64,000 nucleotides of DNA from CALDTK01 sp045110575 (GTDB taxonomy: Bacteria; Bacteroidota; Bacteroidia; Chitinophagales; Saprospiraceae), in NCBI GenBank assembly GCA_045110575.1, contig JBGCGF010000038.1:1-64000 (forward strand), read 5' to 3'. The notes beneath the pieces are model-generated. The model did no database searches and was not told the origin of the DNA. It was given only the letters and a program-made list of their open reading frames with translations. Below, one piece after another: positions 52,520-61,148 of the stretch; positions within the stretch are counted from its first letter, which is position 1, and every line of letters begins with the position of its first letter. The position numbers and the translations under genes are program-made.

Positions 52520-55444
52520 ATGAACACGCCACACCTGTGGCTCGCTGCGTGCATGCTATTCTTAGCAAGCACCACGAACACACTACTGAGCCAGAACCCA
52601 GATTCTTTGGCGCCAGTCCTCGTCCAATTAGACTATCCACTAACCCAGGTCACCCAGGAAAAGCTGCGTGCGCATAGCGTTGAGTTGTTACATCACTACG
52701 GTGATGGAGCCTACCTCATTTCTCGCCTAGCTCCTGGCATCCAAAGAATTAATCCTGCAGACCTCGTACAGCACGAAGCTACCGTACTACAAACGTTCGG
52801 CGATGGACCTCTCCCGCTCGGAGATACACGATTAGATGTTGATCTCGTACTAGCCTTCGAAACTGCCCCTGATTTCTTGTCGGAGGTTTTGGCGGAAGCT
52901 ACTTTTAACGCAACCGTCGCACAGATCGAAAACGGGCGAACACTCAACGGAAACGTTGCCATTAGCGAACTAGAAGTACTTCTCGCTCATCCATACATCC
53001 TAGACGCGACACCAAGTCTTACGGAAGTAGAACCCTACAACTTTGAGGCAAGAATTGTACAAAGTGTCACACCACTAAACAGCGGCATTGCAGGAGCTCC
53101 CGGGCTCAATGGGCGCGGTATCGTGATAGGTGTAGGAGATGGTGGAGCATTAGCCGGACACCCCGACATGGGCGAGCGCGTCCTCCACTCTACCAGTAAC
53201 TACAACGCAGGCTGGGGAAACCACCCTGACATGGTTTCCGGAATCATCGCAGGAGCCGGTAACGTATATGGCGCTAACCGCGGCGTAGCACCAGAAGCTG
53301 AACTCATCGTTGAAACAAACAGTGCAATCACCTATTACGCGCCAACCTTTTTGCAGGATTATGGGATGACAATCACCAATAATTCTTATGGCCCAAGCTT
53401 CCATTGCAACACAGCAAATCAATACTTCGGCAACAGTGCAAGTACAGACCAACAGCTCTTCGACAACCCTACTCTACTTCACATCTATGCGGTTGGCAAT
53501 AGCGGTAGAAGTAGCTGTGCAGATGTTCCCGTTGGCTATTCTACCATTCCCGGAGGACCTCAAAATGCGAAGAACACACTCTCGGTCGGAAACGTAAGTT
53601 TCAATCGCCAACGTTATGAAACCAGTAGCGCTGGACCTACAAAAGACGGGCGCTTGAAGCCTGAGATCTCTGCTGTTGGTACAAGCATCACCACGACGAT
53701 CAGAGACGGTGGATATGGCACTGGAACCGGGACAAGCTTTGCTGCACCTAACGTAGCCTCGACCATAGCTTTGTTGAGCGAAGCTTACCAAAGGAATTCA
53801 CCAGGCACTACTCCTACAGGAGCATTACTTAAAGCGATTGCCTGTAACACAGCTGATGATGCTGGACGCCCAGGCCCAGACTTCGAGTATGGATTTGGGA
53901 TTCTGAACGCCTACAACGCACTTCAAGTGATTGACAACAATCAATTTGAATTAGGCACCATCACCAAAGAAGCAGAGGTCAAAAAAACAATCAACCTTGA
54001 GGTTGCCGCGACCGAATTGAAGGTCATGCTCTACTGGAGCGATGTTGCCGGATCTACAAGCAATCAAAGCTCCGTGCTTGAAAACGACCTTGAGCTCGTA
54101 TTGATATCGGAAACTGGAGAAACCACATACCCCTTGATTCTAGATCCTTCCGATCCACTCAAAGAGGCTGTTCAAGGCGAAGACCATTTGAATAACATCG
54201 AACAGATCACGCTAAAAAACCCAGCAATAGGTGAGTACGAGATCATTGTTCGTGCTACGAACTTGGACTATGGAGAAGGTACCTACGTACTCACGTGGTT
54301 TTCTCCCGAACCTGAAGTGGTTCTCACCTGTCCATATGGAGGAGAATCTATCGTTCCTGGCCAATCGACGTATATCGCTTGGACAGCAACTTCAGGCGAT
54401 CAAGGCAAATGGCGAGTGGAATATTCTGAAAACGGTCAGACTTGGACAATCGCTGCCGACGACATTCCTGGCGCAGACAGGTCTATCAGCTGGGGCGCGC
54501 CTCCAAATATGACCCACGCAGATTTCAGAATAACCAATACGGAGACGAACATTACAGATGTGACAAATGCTACCGTGAGTATCGTTACCCCGCCGCTCAA
54601 CCTGACTTCAACAGAAGTATGCGAGACCACTTTACAGCTCAGCTGGAGTCCTACCGCAGGTGCTGAGAGTTATTCGGTTTACCAATTTGATGGGGAACAA
54701 ATGCAACATGTCGGTACGACCACTGATACGCTTTGGCCCTTTGATAACCTTGGTATCGATGAAGCGCTACTTCTGAGTGTTGCTGCGACAACGACCTCGA
54801 ATTACACGAGTAACCGTGCGTACGGATACGAAGTAGTGCACTCTGGCCAAGAGCCAGCTTGCCAATTCCCATCGATTGTTGAGTGGGGCGCACTTTCGAC
54901 GGAGGAGCTAGGCGCTGCGGTTCGGGTCCATTGGGATGTAAACCGAGAACAACGCATAGAGCGGTTTGAGCTAGAACGTGGAGTTCTTGAACAAGATAAT
55001 GTCGAATGGACGTATGTCGACGCGATAGACGCCAAAGGCACAAGCGCAATGACACTGGGCTACTCTATCGACGATCCTGGTGCTGCAGCTGAAGGAACCA
55101 CACACTACCGAATACGAATGGTAGACCAAGATGGACTGTCGCTCTATTCTGACGAGTTTACCCATACGAGAAGTACAACCTCCGCTACACAGAACGCCAT
55201 TGGTACGGCGGAAGGATTCACATTACTGCAAAACCCCGTTGGACAGACGATGCAAATCAACTCAAATGAGTCCACTATGCAGACGGTCCATCTGTACGAT
55301 GCAATTGGTCGCAAACGGGCAAGCTTTGACCTCCAATCTGGGCCAAACGTTATCGCTTGGCCATTAGACCTAGGGACAGGATTGTATATCCTTCGAGGTA
55401 CAGACCAGGCTATTTCACAGACTGTCAAGTTGATTCACCAGTAG
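52520..55444 (+). CDS. Secreted subtilisin-like serine protease (S8) with T9SS domain
   Basis: The protein is 974 residues. A signal peptide (LAACMLFLASTTNTLLSQ) and a prodomain-like part precede the S8 domain (about residues 185-480): Asp in VIGVGDGGALAGHPDM, His in GNHPDMVSGIIAGAG and Ser in GTGTSFAAPNVAST. The His motif lacks the usual HGTHVAG form, reading NHPDMVSG. Ig-like and fibronectin-like modules follow (about 580-880), then a T9SS domain (LLQNPVGQT to VKLIHQ). It is predicted to be an exported peptidase for nutrient proteins. A strong bidirectional terminator follows. Confidence 0.88.
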   Translation: MNTPHLWLAACMLFLASTTNTLLSQNPDSLAPVLVQLDYPLTQVTQEKLRAHSVELLHHYGDGAYLISRLAPGIQRINPADLVQHEATVLQTFGDGPLPLGDTRLDVDLVLAFETAPDFLSEVLAEATFNATVAQIENGRTLNGNVAISELEVLLAHPYILDATPSLTEVEPYNFEARIVQSVTPLNSGIAGAPGLNGRGIVIGVGDGGALAGHPDMGERVLHSTSNYNAGWGNHPDMVSGIIAGAGNVYGANRGVAPEAELIVETNSAITYYAPTFLQDYGMTITNNSYGPSFHCNTANQYFGNSASTDQQLFDNPTLLHIYAVGNSGRSSCADVPVGYSTIPGGPQNAKNTLSVGNVSFNRQRYETSSAGPTKDGRLKPEISAVGTSITTTIRDGGYGTGTGTSFAAPNVASTIALLSEAYQRNSPGTTPTGALLKAIACNTADDAGRPGPDFEYGFGILNAYNALQVIDNNQFELGTITKEAEVKKTINLEVAATELKVMLYWSDVAGSTSNQSSVLENDLELVLISETGETTYPLILDPSDPLKEAVQGEDHLNNIEQITLKNPAIGEYEIIVRATNLDYGEGTYVLTWFSPEPEVVLTCPYGGESIVPGQSTYIAWTATSGDQGKWRVEYSENGQTWTIAADDIPGADRSISWGAPPNMTHADFRITNTETNITDVTNATVSIVTPPLNLTSTEVCETTLQLSWSPTAGAESYSVYQFDGEQMQHVGTTTDTLWPFDNLGIDEALLLSVAATTTSNYTSNRAYGYEVVHSGQEPACQFPSIVEWGALSTEELGAAVRVHWDVNREQRIERFELERGVLEQDNVEWTYVDAIDAKGTSAMTLGYSIDDPGAAAEGTTHYRIRMVDQDGLSLYSDEFTHTRSTTSATQNAIGTAEGFTLLQNPVGQTMQINSNESTMQTVHLYDAIGRKRASFDLQSGPNVIAWPLDLGTGLYILRGTDQAISQTVKLIHQ

Positions 55445-55467
55445 GTAGTTTCTGCTTTCGCCAAAAC

Positions 55468-55508
55468 AAAAAAAGCCCCAGCCTGACATCGTCAAGCTGG
55501 GGCTTTTT
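55468..55508. terminator. Bidirectional intrinsic terminator
   Basis: AAAAAGCCCCAGC (55470-55482) pairs with GCTGGGGCTTTTT (55496-55508), with an A-run on one side and a T-run on the other. It separates the convergent subtilase and 55529 genes. A copy of the iterated 14-bp word (55454-55467) directly abuts it. Confidence 0.92.
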
Positions 55509-55528
55509 AATTCGAGTGAAGACTCTAC

Positions 55529-56539
55529 TTACTTAACGAAACGCTTTGCGTTGATTCCGTCAGAAAGAATGTACATGCCTTTCGCGAGTGCACTCACGTC
55601 TAGGTTGTTACGACCTTCTCTCATTGCAAACTGAGCAACAACAGCTCCTGCCATGTTCATGACACTTACTGGACGAGGAGTAGTAACATCTACTGCTACT
55701 ACGTCACGTACGGTGTTGGTTAGCAATACGAAGTCACGGCCACCGGCAACGGTAAGGCTTACAACATCAGAGTAAGATGCCTGTCCGTCGAAGTCTACTT
55801 GACGAAGACGGAAGTAGTAAGTACCTGCAGCGAGGTTGCTGTACTCATAAGAGTAAGTCTCTAAGCTTTCAGTTGTACCGTTTCCTTGAATCTGAGCACT
55901 CTCGTTGAAAGAAGCAGCGTCACGGCTCATTTCTACGGCGAAGTAATCGTTGTTGTCTTCAGATGCAGTTGTCCACTCGAGCATTGCGCCTGAAGTTGTA
56001 GGCTTTGCATTGAATGCAGAAAGGGTAACTGGAAGTGGAACGGATTCTTCAACCCAAGTAATGTTGTCTACAGCAACACGTTGTTTCCCACTAACTGGAT
56101 TATTTATAATCGAGAGTACGAATGGTCCTGGAATGCTTAAGCCTGAAATCGTTGTCGTTAGCTCAGCAGTGCCGAAAGGTACAGTACCTACAACCGTCCC
56201 ATTTACAGCTACATCAAGTGTTCCTGAGCCACCTGTAAAAATTCGCAGAGTAGTTAAAGTGATGGAACTTACCCCTCCATTAATGGTACCAGAGGTAATG
56301 GTACCAGTACCATTATCGTAAATTAAGATAGCTTCTGAGCCGTCGATAGTTTGATCACTACGTGATTCCGTAGCTTCCCAAGTAGTACCATCTTGACCTA
56401 CCCAAGAACGAGTTGAATAGTTTGATGTCGCTGGCGAACAACTAGAAGTACATAGGTTTGCCATTGTCTCAACTCCTTGAGCAGAAAGCCCTGCTGAAAG
56501 TAGAAGTGCGAGAGAAGCAGAAAGTAAAAGTCTCATCAT
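55529..56539 (-). CDS. Secreted T9SS protein
   Basis: This is a 336-residue protein with signal peptide (LLLSASLALLLSAGLSAQ). A beta-sandwich comes first (about residues 25-165), with a short phrase SIINNPVSGKQRVAVDNITW like those in LTD/MAM-type domains. A fibronectin-like segment (VTLSAFNAKPTTSGAMLEWTTASEDNNDYF to YYFRLRQVDFDGQASYS) is very common before T9SS tails in this phylum. The C-terminal T9SS domain ends in NAKRFVK. The function is unknown. Confidence 0.8.
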   Translation of the reverse strand: MMRLLLSASLALLLSAGLSAQGVETMANLCTSSCSPATSNYSTRSWVGQDGTTWEATESRSDQTIDGSEAILIYDNGTGTITSGTINGGVSSITLTTLRIFTGGSGTLDVAVNGTVVGTVPFGTAELTTTISGLSIPGPFVLSIINNPVSGKQRVAVDNITWVEESVPLPVTLSAFNAKPTTSGAMLEWTTASEDNNDYFAVEMSRDAASFNESAQIQGNGTTESLETYSYEYSNLAAGTYYFRLRQVDFDGQASYSDVVSLTVAGGRDFVLLTNTVRDVVAVDVTTPRPVSVMNMAGAVVAQFAMREGRNNLDVSALAKGMYILSDGINAKRFVK

Positions 56540-56705
56540 TAGTTATGTTAAATGTGACCTCAAAGTATGAAAACAAACTGGCTGGCCTTGTTTGTTGAAG
56601 GCAAACCTTGCCCACATTGTGTGGATTCTCCCTATTTGGGGTATTGATCTATATGTGGATTGACTATAGTGCGGTCGACTACGAAACGGTCGGACCACAT
56701 GAGTT

Positions 56706-57626
56706 CTAAAACAGCTGCGCAATAAAGATCACATACATCAGTACCAGCATCACACCTTCCCAACGGCTTACGTTGTGGGCTGCGGCCATGAACGCGAACA
56801 AAATCGTTATACCGACCATGTAAATGAGACTCAAGCCGATGTCCTCAGTAGGCACGATGATATCTCCAAAGAAGGATGGAATTCCCATTACGGCAAAACT
56901 GTTGAAAATATTGGATCCTACAACGTTACCTACTGCCATTCCAGGCTTGCCTTTGCGGGCTGCAGCGACACTTACGATCACTTCCGGTAGACTTGTACCT
57001 AAAGCAACGGCACTCATGGCGATGACTCCACTAGAGATGCCCATGACGCTACTTACCTCTTGAATGCTTTTCACAGTATAGGTAGCTCCTAAATAGACTC
57101 CAATTGCTCCTACGATCAATAAGGCGTAGGCTTTCCAACCAGCATTGATCTTCACCGTATCATCCCCTTTGTGTGTACGGAAGGAATTAATCAAGAAAAC
57201 GATCAGCATTGCAAGTAGCAAAATACCATCTACCCAGTCTACAACACCATCGTAAGTGAACACGTAGATTAAAAGCGCAGAGGCGACCAGCACGGGAATG
57301 TCTACGTCGAGCACCGCGTAATCCATTTTGATACCACCAGCCACAATAGCTACTATACCAAGGACAAGACAGATGTTAGCTACGTTCGAACCGATCACGT
57401 TGCCGGTTACAATCGCAGAATCATTGCCCAATACGGCGACTATACTTGAAGCCAGCTCGGGAAGGCTTGTGCCGAATGCAACGATCGTTACTCCGATGAC
57501 AAAAGGAGATATACCTAGAGAAAGGCCGATCTTCTCGCTTGAGTCAACAAACCAATCAGATGCCTTAAGCAGCAAAATGATGCTACCGATAAAGAGGCCG
57601 ATGTAGGAGAGTAATTCTGTAGTCAC
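56706..57626 (-). CDS. Calcium/sodium antiporter (CaCA family, YrbG-like)
   Basis: This 306-residue protein has ten membrane helices and the two alpha-repeats of CaCA exchangers, each with the ion-binding G-T-S-L-P-E motif: VAFGTSLPELASSIVAVLGND and VALGTSLPEVIVSVAAARKGK, each followed by GNVIGSNVAN/GNVVGSNIFN. Both key Glu and Asn residues are present. These proteins exchange Ca2+ for Na+ or H+ across the inner membrane. The gene is monocistronic and diverges from the M14 peptidase gene. Confidence 0.95.
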   Translation of the reverse strand: MTTELLSYIGLFIGSIILLLKASDWFVDSSEKIGLSLGISPFVIGVTIVAFGTSLPELASSIVAVLGNDSAIVTGNVIGSNVANICLVLGIVAIVAGGIKMDYAVLDVDIPVLVASALLIYVFTYDGVVDWVDGILLLAMLIVFLINSFRTHKGDDTVKINAGWKAYALLIVGAIGVYLGATYTVKSIQEVSSVMGISSGVIAMSAVALGTSLPEVIVSVAAARKGKPGMAVGNVVGSNIFNSFAVMGIPSFFGDIIVPTEDIGLSLIYMVGITILFAFMAAAHNVSRWEGVMLVLMYVIFIAQLF

Positions 57627-57802
57627 AGTGGGCGAATGTAGCCCGCATACCTGACGTAGCCATGCTTCCCGAATCCAAGAACCGGATGATCTTTATCAGA
57701 CAAAGACCTTGCTTTTCGGCTTGTTTTCGCGGAGAGACTTACTGCTCTTTGCTTCCCGCACATTCCTTTCTTCTACTTTGTGGCTTTCTGATTGATTGAA
57801 AT

Positions 57803-59536
57803 ATGTTGAATTTCCCTTTCCAAGCCCTCTTTTTGTGCTTCATTTTACTCGTTTCTGGGTCTTTACAGGCCCAAAAAGGCATCACTGACGCTACGCCATT
57901 CGAGCAAGATTCGCTGAGTTCAGCAAGCTATGAGCAGGCAATTGCCCATTATGAGGTTTTGGCGAAAGCTTACCCTAAGAGATGCTCGCTCGTCAAACTC
58001 GGACCAACAGACAGCGGCGAACCGCTATTCGTCTTCATCATTACCGATGAGCGAAAGGACGATGTACAAACCTTTTTCGTCAATAATGGAATTCATGCTG
58101 GCGAACCATGCGGCATCGATGCAAGTATGATGTTCGCTCGAGACCTAGTTGCAGGCAAGCTCAAAGACGTTCCACTCGTCAATGCACAAGTAGCCATCAT
58201 CCCGGTCTATAACATCGGAGGTGCACTCAATCGCGGTTCATACTCCAGAGCAAATCAAAACGGTCCTAAGGCCTACGGATTTCGTGGCAACAGTAAGAAC
58301 CTCGACCTCAATCGCGACTTCATAAAGCACGACAGTCGCAATGCAGATTGGCTTACGGTAGCACTTCGCGCCATGTCACCAGACGTGTTCATCGATACCC
58401 ACACGACCAACGGAGCAGATTACCAGTACGATATCACTGTGATTGCTACGCAACCGGAGAAGCTAGGCCCTGTGCTCGGACCGTACATGCGTGATCAATT
58501 GCTTCCTGCACTATACCGTGGTGTTGAGGCCGCTGGGCACCCTGTGAGCCCTTATGTATATAGCAACGGCGTACCGCAAGAGGCTGGCATCATGCCTTTT
58601 ATTGAGAGTCCACGCTACTCTTCAGGTTATGCTGCGCTGCATCACAGTCTTGCCTTTATCACAGAGGCACACATGCTGAAGCCATTCAACAAGCGCGTGC
58701 GAGCAACGGAAGCTTTCCTGCATACCGCCTTCGATTTCTGGCTCGACAACAAGGAAGAAATTGCCGCTGCACGCAAAGCCAATATGAAAGCCATTGCAGC
58801 TGCTGATGAAGTCGTCTTAAAATGGCAAGTAGACAGTTCTCGCGCAGATACCCTCAACTTTCGCGGCTACACCCCAGTACGGGAGCCAAGCAAAGTGACG
58901 GGCGCTGAGCGCTTGCGCTATGACCGTGAGCAACCTCAAACGGTACCGACCGTATACCATGCGTATGCAAAACCAGCCTTGAGCGTCCCTGCTCCTAAAG
59001 CCTATTACATTCCTCAGGCCTATGCTGAATTGATCGATGGCATACCGAATATGTTCGTTAATCCCGACGCTACTCGCTTGAAAAAGGACACCGTACTCAC
59101 CACACACGCGTATTTCATCGAAGACTACCAAACGAGCAGTCGACCATATGAAGGGCATTACTTGCACTATGGTGTTGAGGTCCGTAAAACTCCTCTTCGT
59201 GTCCAAGCTCGTGCTGGGGATCTCATCCTGATCCTTTCGCCTGAAAACCTTCGTCTTTACACGGCTAAGCTCGAACCTCAAGCGCCTGATTCTTATTTCG
59301 CCTGGGGCTTTTTCGATAGCTGGCTGCAGCAAAAAGAACATTACAGTAGCTATGTTTTTGAAGAAACAGCAGCGCGTATGCTCGCAACAGACATGAACCT
59401 CAAAGCTGAATTCGAGAAGAAAAAGCGCGGAGAGGACAGCTTTCGCCAAAACCCAAAAGCGCAGCTAGAATGGCTGTACCAGCAGAGTGTCCATTATGAG
59501 CAACCGATGCGATATCCGATATTGAGATTGGAGTAG
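57803..59536 (+). CDS. M14-family zinc carboxypeptidase-like peptidase, exported
   Basis: This is a 577-residue protein with signal peptide (FQALFLCFILLVSGSLQAQ). The M14 fold shows the zinc motif HAGEPCG (H-x-x-E), LDLNRDF with the substrate-binding Asn-Arg, and the second zinc His in DTHTTNGADYQYD. The catalytic Glu is probably in FITEAHML. The remaining 250 residues form a C-terminal extension of unknown role. It would trim peptides in the periplasm or outside. Two copies of the iterated 14-bp word occur, near the 5' end (57956) and the 3' end (59439), the second in a different reading phase (SFRQN). Confidence 0.88.
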   Translation: MLNFPFQALFLCFILLVSGSLQAQKGITDATPFEQDSLSSASYEQAIAHYEVLAKAYPKRCSLVKLGPTDSGEPLFVFIITDERKDDVQTFFVNNGIHAGEPCGIDASMMFARDLVAGKLKDVPLVNAQVAIIPVYNIGGALNRGSYSRANQNGPKAYGFRGNSKNLDLNRDFIKHDSRNADWLTVALRAMSPDVFIDTHTTNGADYQYDITVIATQPEKLGPVLGPYMRDQLLPALYRGVEAAGHPVSPYVYSNGVPQEAGIMPFIESPRYSSGYAALHHSLAFITEAHMLKPFNKRVRATEAFLHTAFDFWLDNKEEIAAARKANMKAIAAADEVVLKWQVDSSRADTLNFRGYTPVREPSKVTGAERLRYDREQPQTVPTVYHAYAKPALSVPAPKAYYIPQAYAELIDGIPNMFVNPDATRLKKDTVLTTHAYFIEDYQTSSRPYEGHYLHYGVEVRKTPLRVQARAGDLILILSPENLRLYTAKLEPQAPDSYFAWGFFDSWLQQKEHYSSYVFEETAARMLATDMNLKAEFEKKKRGEDSFRQNPKAQLEWLYQQSVHYEQPMRYPILRLE

Positions 59537-59540
59537 GTAG

Positions 59541-59895
59541 AAATGCCGGCATCTGTGCTCTGCACAGGGCATTTCCGTCTACAACCGAGCACGTGTGCGA
59601 AGCAAAATGCCAGCATCTGTGCTCTGCACAGGGCATTTCTGCCTACATCCGAGCGCCTGTGCGGAGCACAGATGCCGCGCCCTAGCGATCTCAGGGCATT
59701 TCCGTCTACAACCGAGCGCCTGTGCAGAGCAAGAAATGCCGGCACCTGTGCTCTGCACAGGGCATTTCTGTCTACATCCGAGCGCCTGTGCGGAGCACAG
59801 ATGCCGCGCTCTAGCGATCTCAGGACATTACCGCCCTACAACCGAGCGCCTGTGCAGCGCACAGATGCCACGCTCTACACCCCTCAAGACATTGG
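59541..59895. repeat. Cluster of six 64-65 bp tandem repeats built of REP-like hairpins
   Basis: Units begin at 59541, 59605, 59670, 59734, 59799 and 59863 (last one partial), a period alternating between 64 and 65 bp. Units 1, 2 and 4 carry (G)GCA-(T/C)-CTGTGC-TCT-GCACAG; units 3 and 5 carry CTAGCGATCTCAG at that place, and the joints carry CTGTGC-GGA-GCACAG-ATGCC. Shared blocks are GGGCATTTC and CCGAGCGCCTGTGC. The cluster starts right after the M14 peptidase stop and runs into the pabC-like gene. There are no unique spacers, so it is not a CRISPR array. Confidence 0.9.
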
Positions 59896-60589
59896 TCAAC
59901 AATGCCTCTCCTTCCAAGAACGCATCTACGGTTATCTCTCCTTCTATCACTGGAAGACCTAAATACGTTCCAGCAGCTAACAACTTGCCTCTCGTAATTC
60001 CTGGCAATACTCCCTCGGATACAGATGGCGTTAGCCATACGCCTTCATGTTTAACAAACACGTTACCGATGCTACCACAAGCAACTCTCCCCCACTGATT
60101 GCAAAGGACTGCGATGCGATTTTCGTTCTCCTTTGCTACCTGACGTTGAGCATAAAAATTATCTGTGTAGGCTAGCGTTTTATACTTGCTCGTCGGATTT
60201 CCAGCAATACGAATGACATCTGTCAGTACTAACGCTAGCGGCGCTGTTGGATTCTTCTGAGGCACAAGCGTCATGAAAACTGTAGATCCTTTTCCAGGAA
60301 CCCCTCGCGTCACCGTAAGACGGAGTCTACCAAGCGTATTGTCTAAGGGCACTCGTTCCAACAGTTGATGAGCCGCCGCTAACAGATCATGTTCGGTATA
60401 CTTGATTGTAAGATCAAAAGCTTGGAGTCCTCCTGACAGTCGCGCAAAATGGGCGCTGAAGTCTACCACTTCTCCTCGTTCTACGCGTATCGTTTCAAAC
60501 AAACCGTCAGCAACCAGTAGACCTCGATCATGAGCAGAGAGGTGAGGTTCGAAGGTGAGTGTACCGTTAATCCAACAGAGAGGTAGCAT
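59828..60589 (-). CDS. pabC: PLP-dependent aminotransferase class IV, aminodeoxychorismate lyase-like
   Basis: The protein of about 253 residues starts LPLCWINGTLTFEPHLSAHDRGLLVADGLFETIR, a typical class IV opening, with the Schiff-base lysine in SKYKTLAYTDNFYA. Class IV enzymes include ADC lyase (PabC) and branched-chain aminotransferases; the place behind pabB and pabA argues for PabC. The Glu usually found in 'V-x-E-G-x-x-x-N-x-F' is Cys here (VACGSIGNVF). The C-terminus (GICALHRRSVVGR) is encoded by the tandem repeat cluster, so the natural end has been replaced. The start at 60589 avoids part of the 32-bp overlap with pabA; the frame opens at 60598. Confidence 0.78.
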   Translation of the reverse strand: MLPLCWINGTLTFEPHLSAHDRGLLVADGLFETIRVERGEVVDFSAHFARLSGGLQAFDLTIKYTEHDLLAAAHQLLERVPLDNTLGRLRLTVTRGVPGKGSTVFMTLVPQKNPTAPLALVLTDVIRIAGNPTSKYKTLAYTDNFYAQRQVAKENENRIAVLCNQWGRVACGSIGNVFVKHEGVWLTPSVSEGVLPGITRGKLLAAGTYLGLPVIEGEITVDAFLEGEALLTNVLRGVERGICALHRRSVVGR

Positions 60590-61148
60590 GCGCTTCACAA
60601 GTTTTGACGAAAGTCGTAATCAGTTGCAAACCGTGAGGAGTCAAAAGACTTTCAGGATGAAATTGCAATCCAAAGTGAGGATTCACAAGGTGACGCATCC
60701 CCATAACTTCTCCTTGAAGCGTGGTCGCTGTCACCAACATACTCTCAGGCACCTTGACCGTCAAGGAATGGTACCGTCCAACTTGGAAGGGCGAAGAGAC
60801 TCCTTCAAACATAGGGTCCTCGTCATGAATACAGGAGCTTGCGCGCCCGTGCGTTGGTTCGCCCGACCGAATCGTCTTGCCGCCATACGCGTTTGCAAGG
60901 CATTGATGTCCCAAGCATACGCCTAGCATCGGATGATGCGGCATGGCTTGAACAAGGTCGATACAAATACCTGCTTCTTCCGGCCGCCCCGGCCCCGGGG
61001 AAAGTACTATACCTGCTGGATTCATGTCGACTACATCTTGAACGGTCAGCTCATTGCTTCGCATAACCTTCGTTGTTGAGCCAGCCAAACGCAGATATCG
61101 CGCGAGGTTGTGAACGAAACTGTCACGGTTGTCAAGTACTAAGATCAC
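60567..61148 (-). CDS. pabA: Anthranilate/aminodeoxychorismate synthase glutamine amidotransferase subunit
   Basis: This is a 193-residue class I glutamine amidotransferase. LVLDNRDSFVHNLARYL opens the domain, LSPGPGRPEEAG is the oxyanion region, GVCLGHQCLA holds the nucleophile Cys (about residue 79), and GLQFHPES supplies the His and Glu of the triad. It delivers ammonia to the chorismate-binding subunit encoded upstream, whose stop overlaps this start (61145-61148). A TrpG role cannot be excluded from this subunit alone; the PabB-type partner and class IV lyase favour p-aminobenzoate (folate) synthesis. Confidence 0.9.
   Translation of the reverse strand: MILVLDNRDSFVHNLARYLRLAGSTTKVMRSNELTVQDVVDMNPAGIVLSPGPGRPEEAGICIDLVQAMPHHPMLGVCLGHQCLANAYGGKTIRSGEPTHGRASSCIHDEDPMFEGVSSPFQVGRYHSLTVKVPESMLVTATTLQGEVMGMRHLVNPHFGLQFHPESLLTPHGLQLITTFVKTCEAHATSLLD

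Noticed and set aside
5318..57969. Explaining the iterated word simply as frequent VLAKA codons
   Set aside because: About half the copies do encode VLAKA or VLAEA, but others are read as AFAKT, ASAKT or SFRQN, and one is intergenic; the third codon positions are also fixed, which protein selection would not require.
58817..59449. 210-residue antisense frame in the M14 peptidase gene
   Set aside because: No recognisable motif; it shadows a coherent peptidase gene.
59541..59895. Possible CRISPR array
   Set aside because: The period is regular, but the whole 64-65 bp unit is repeated; there are no unique spacers and no cas genes nearby.
59400..60098. Several overlapping ORFs on both strands in the repeat cluster (peptides rich in CALHRAF or CAEHRC)
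   Set aside because: They only translate the tandem repeats, overlap one another in several frames and have no protein-like composition.
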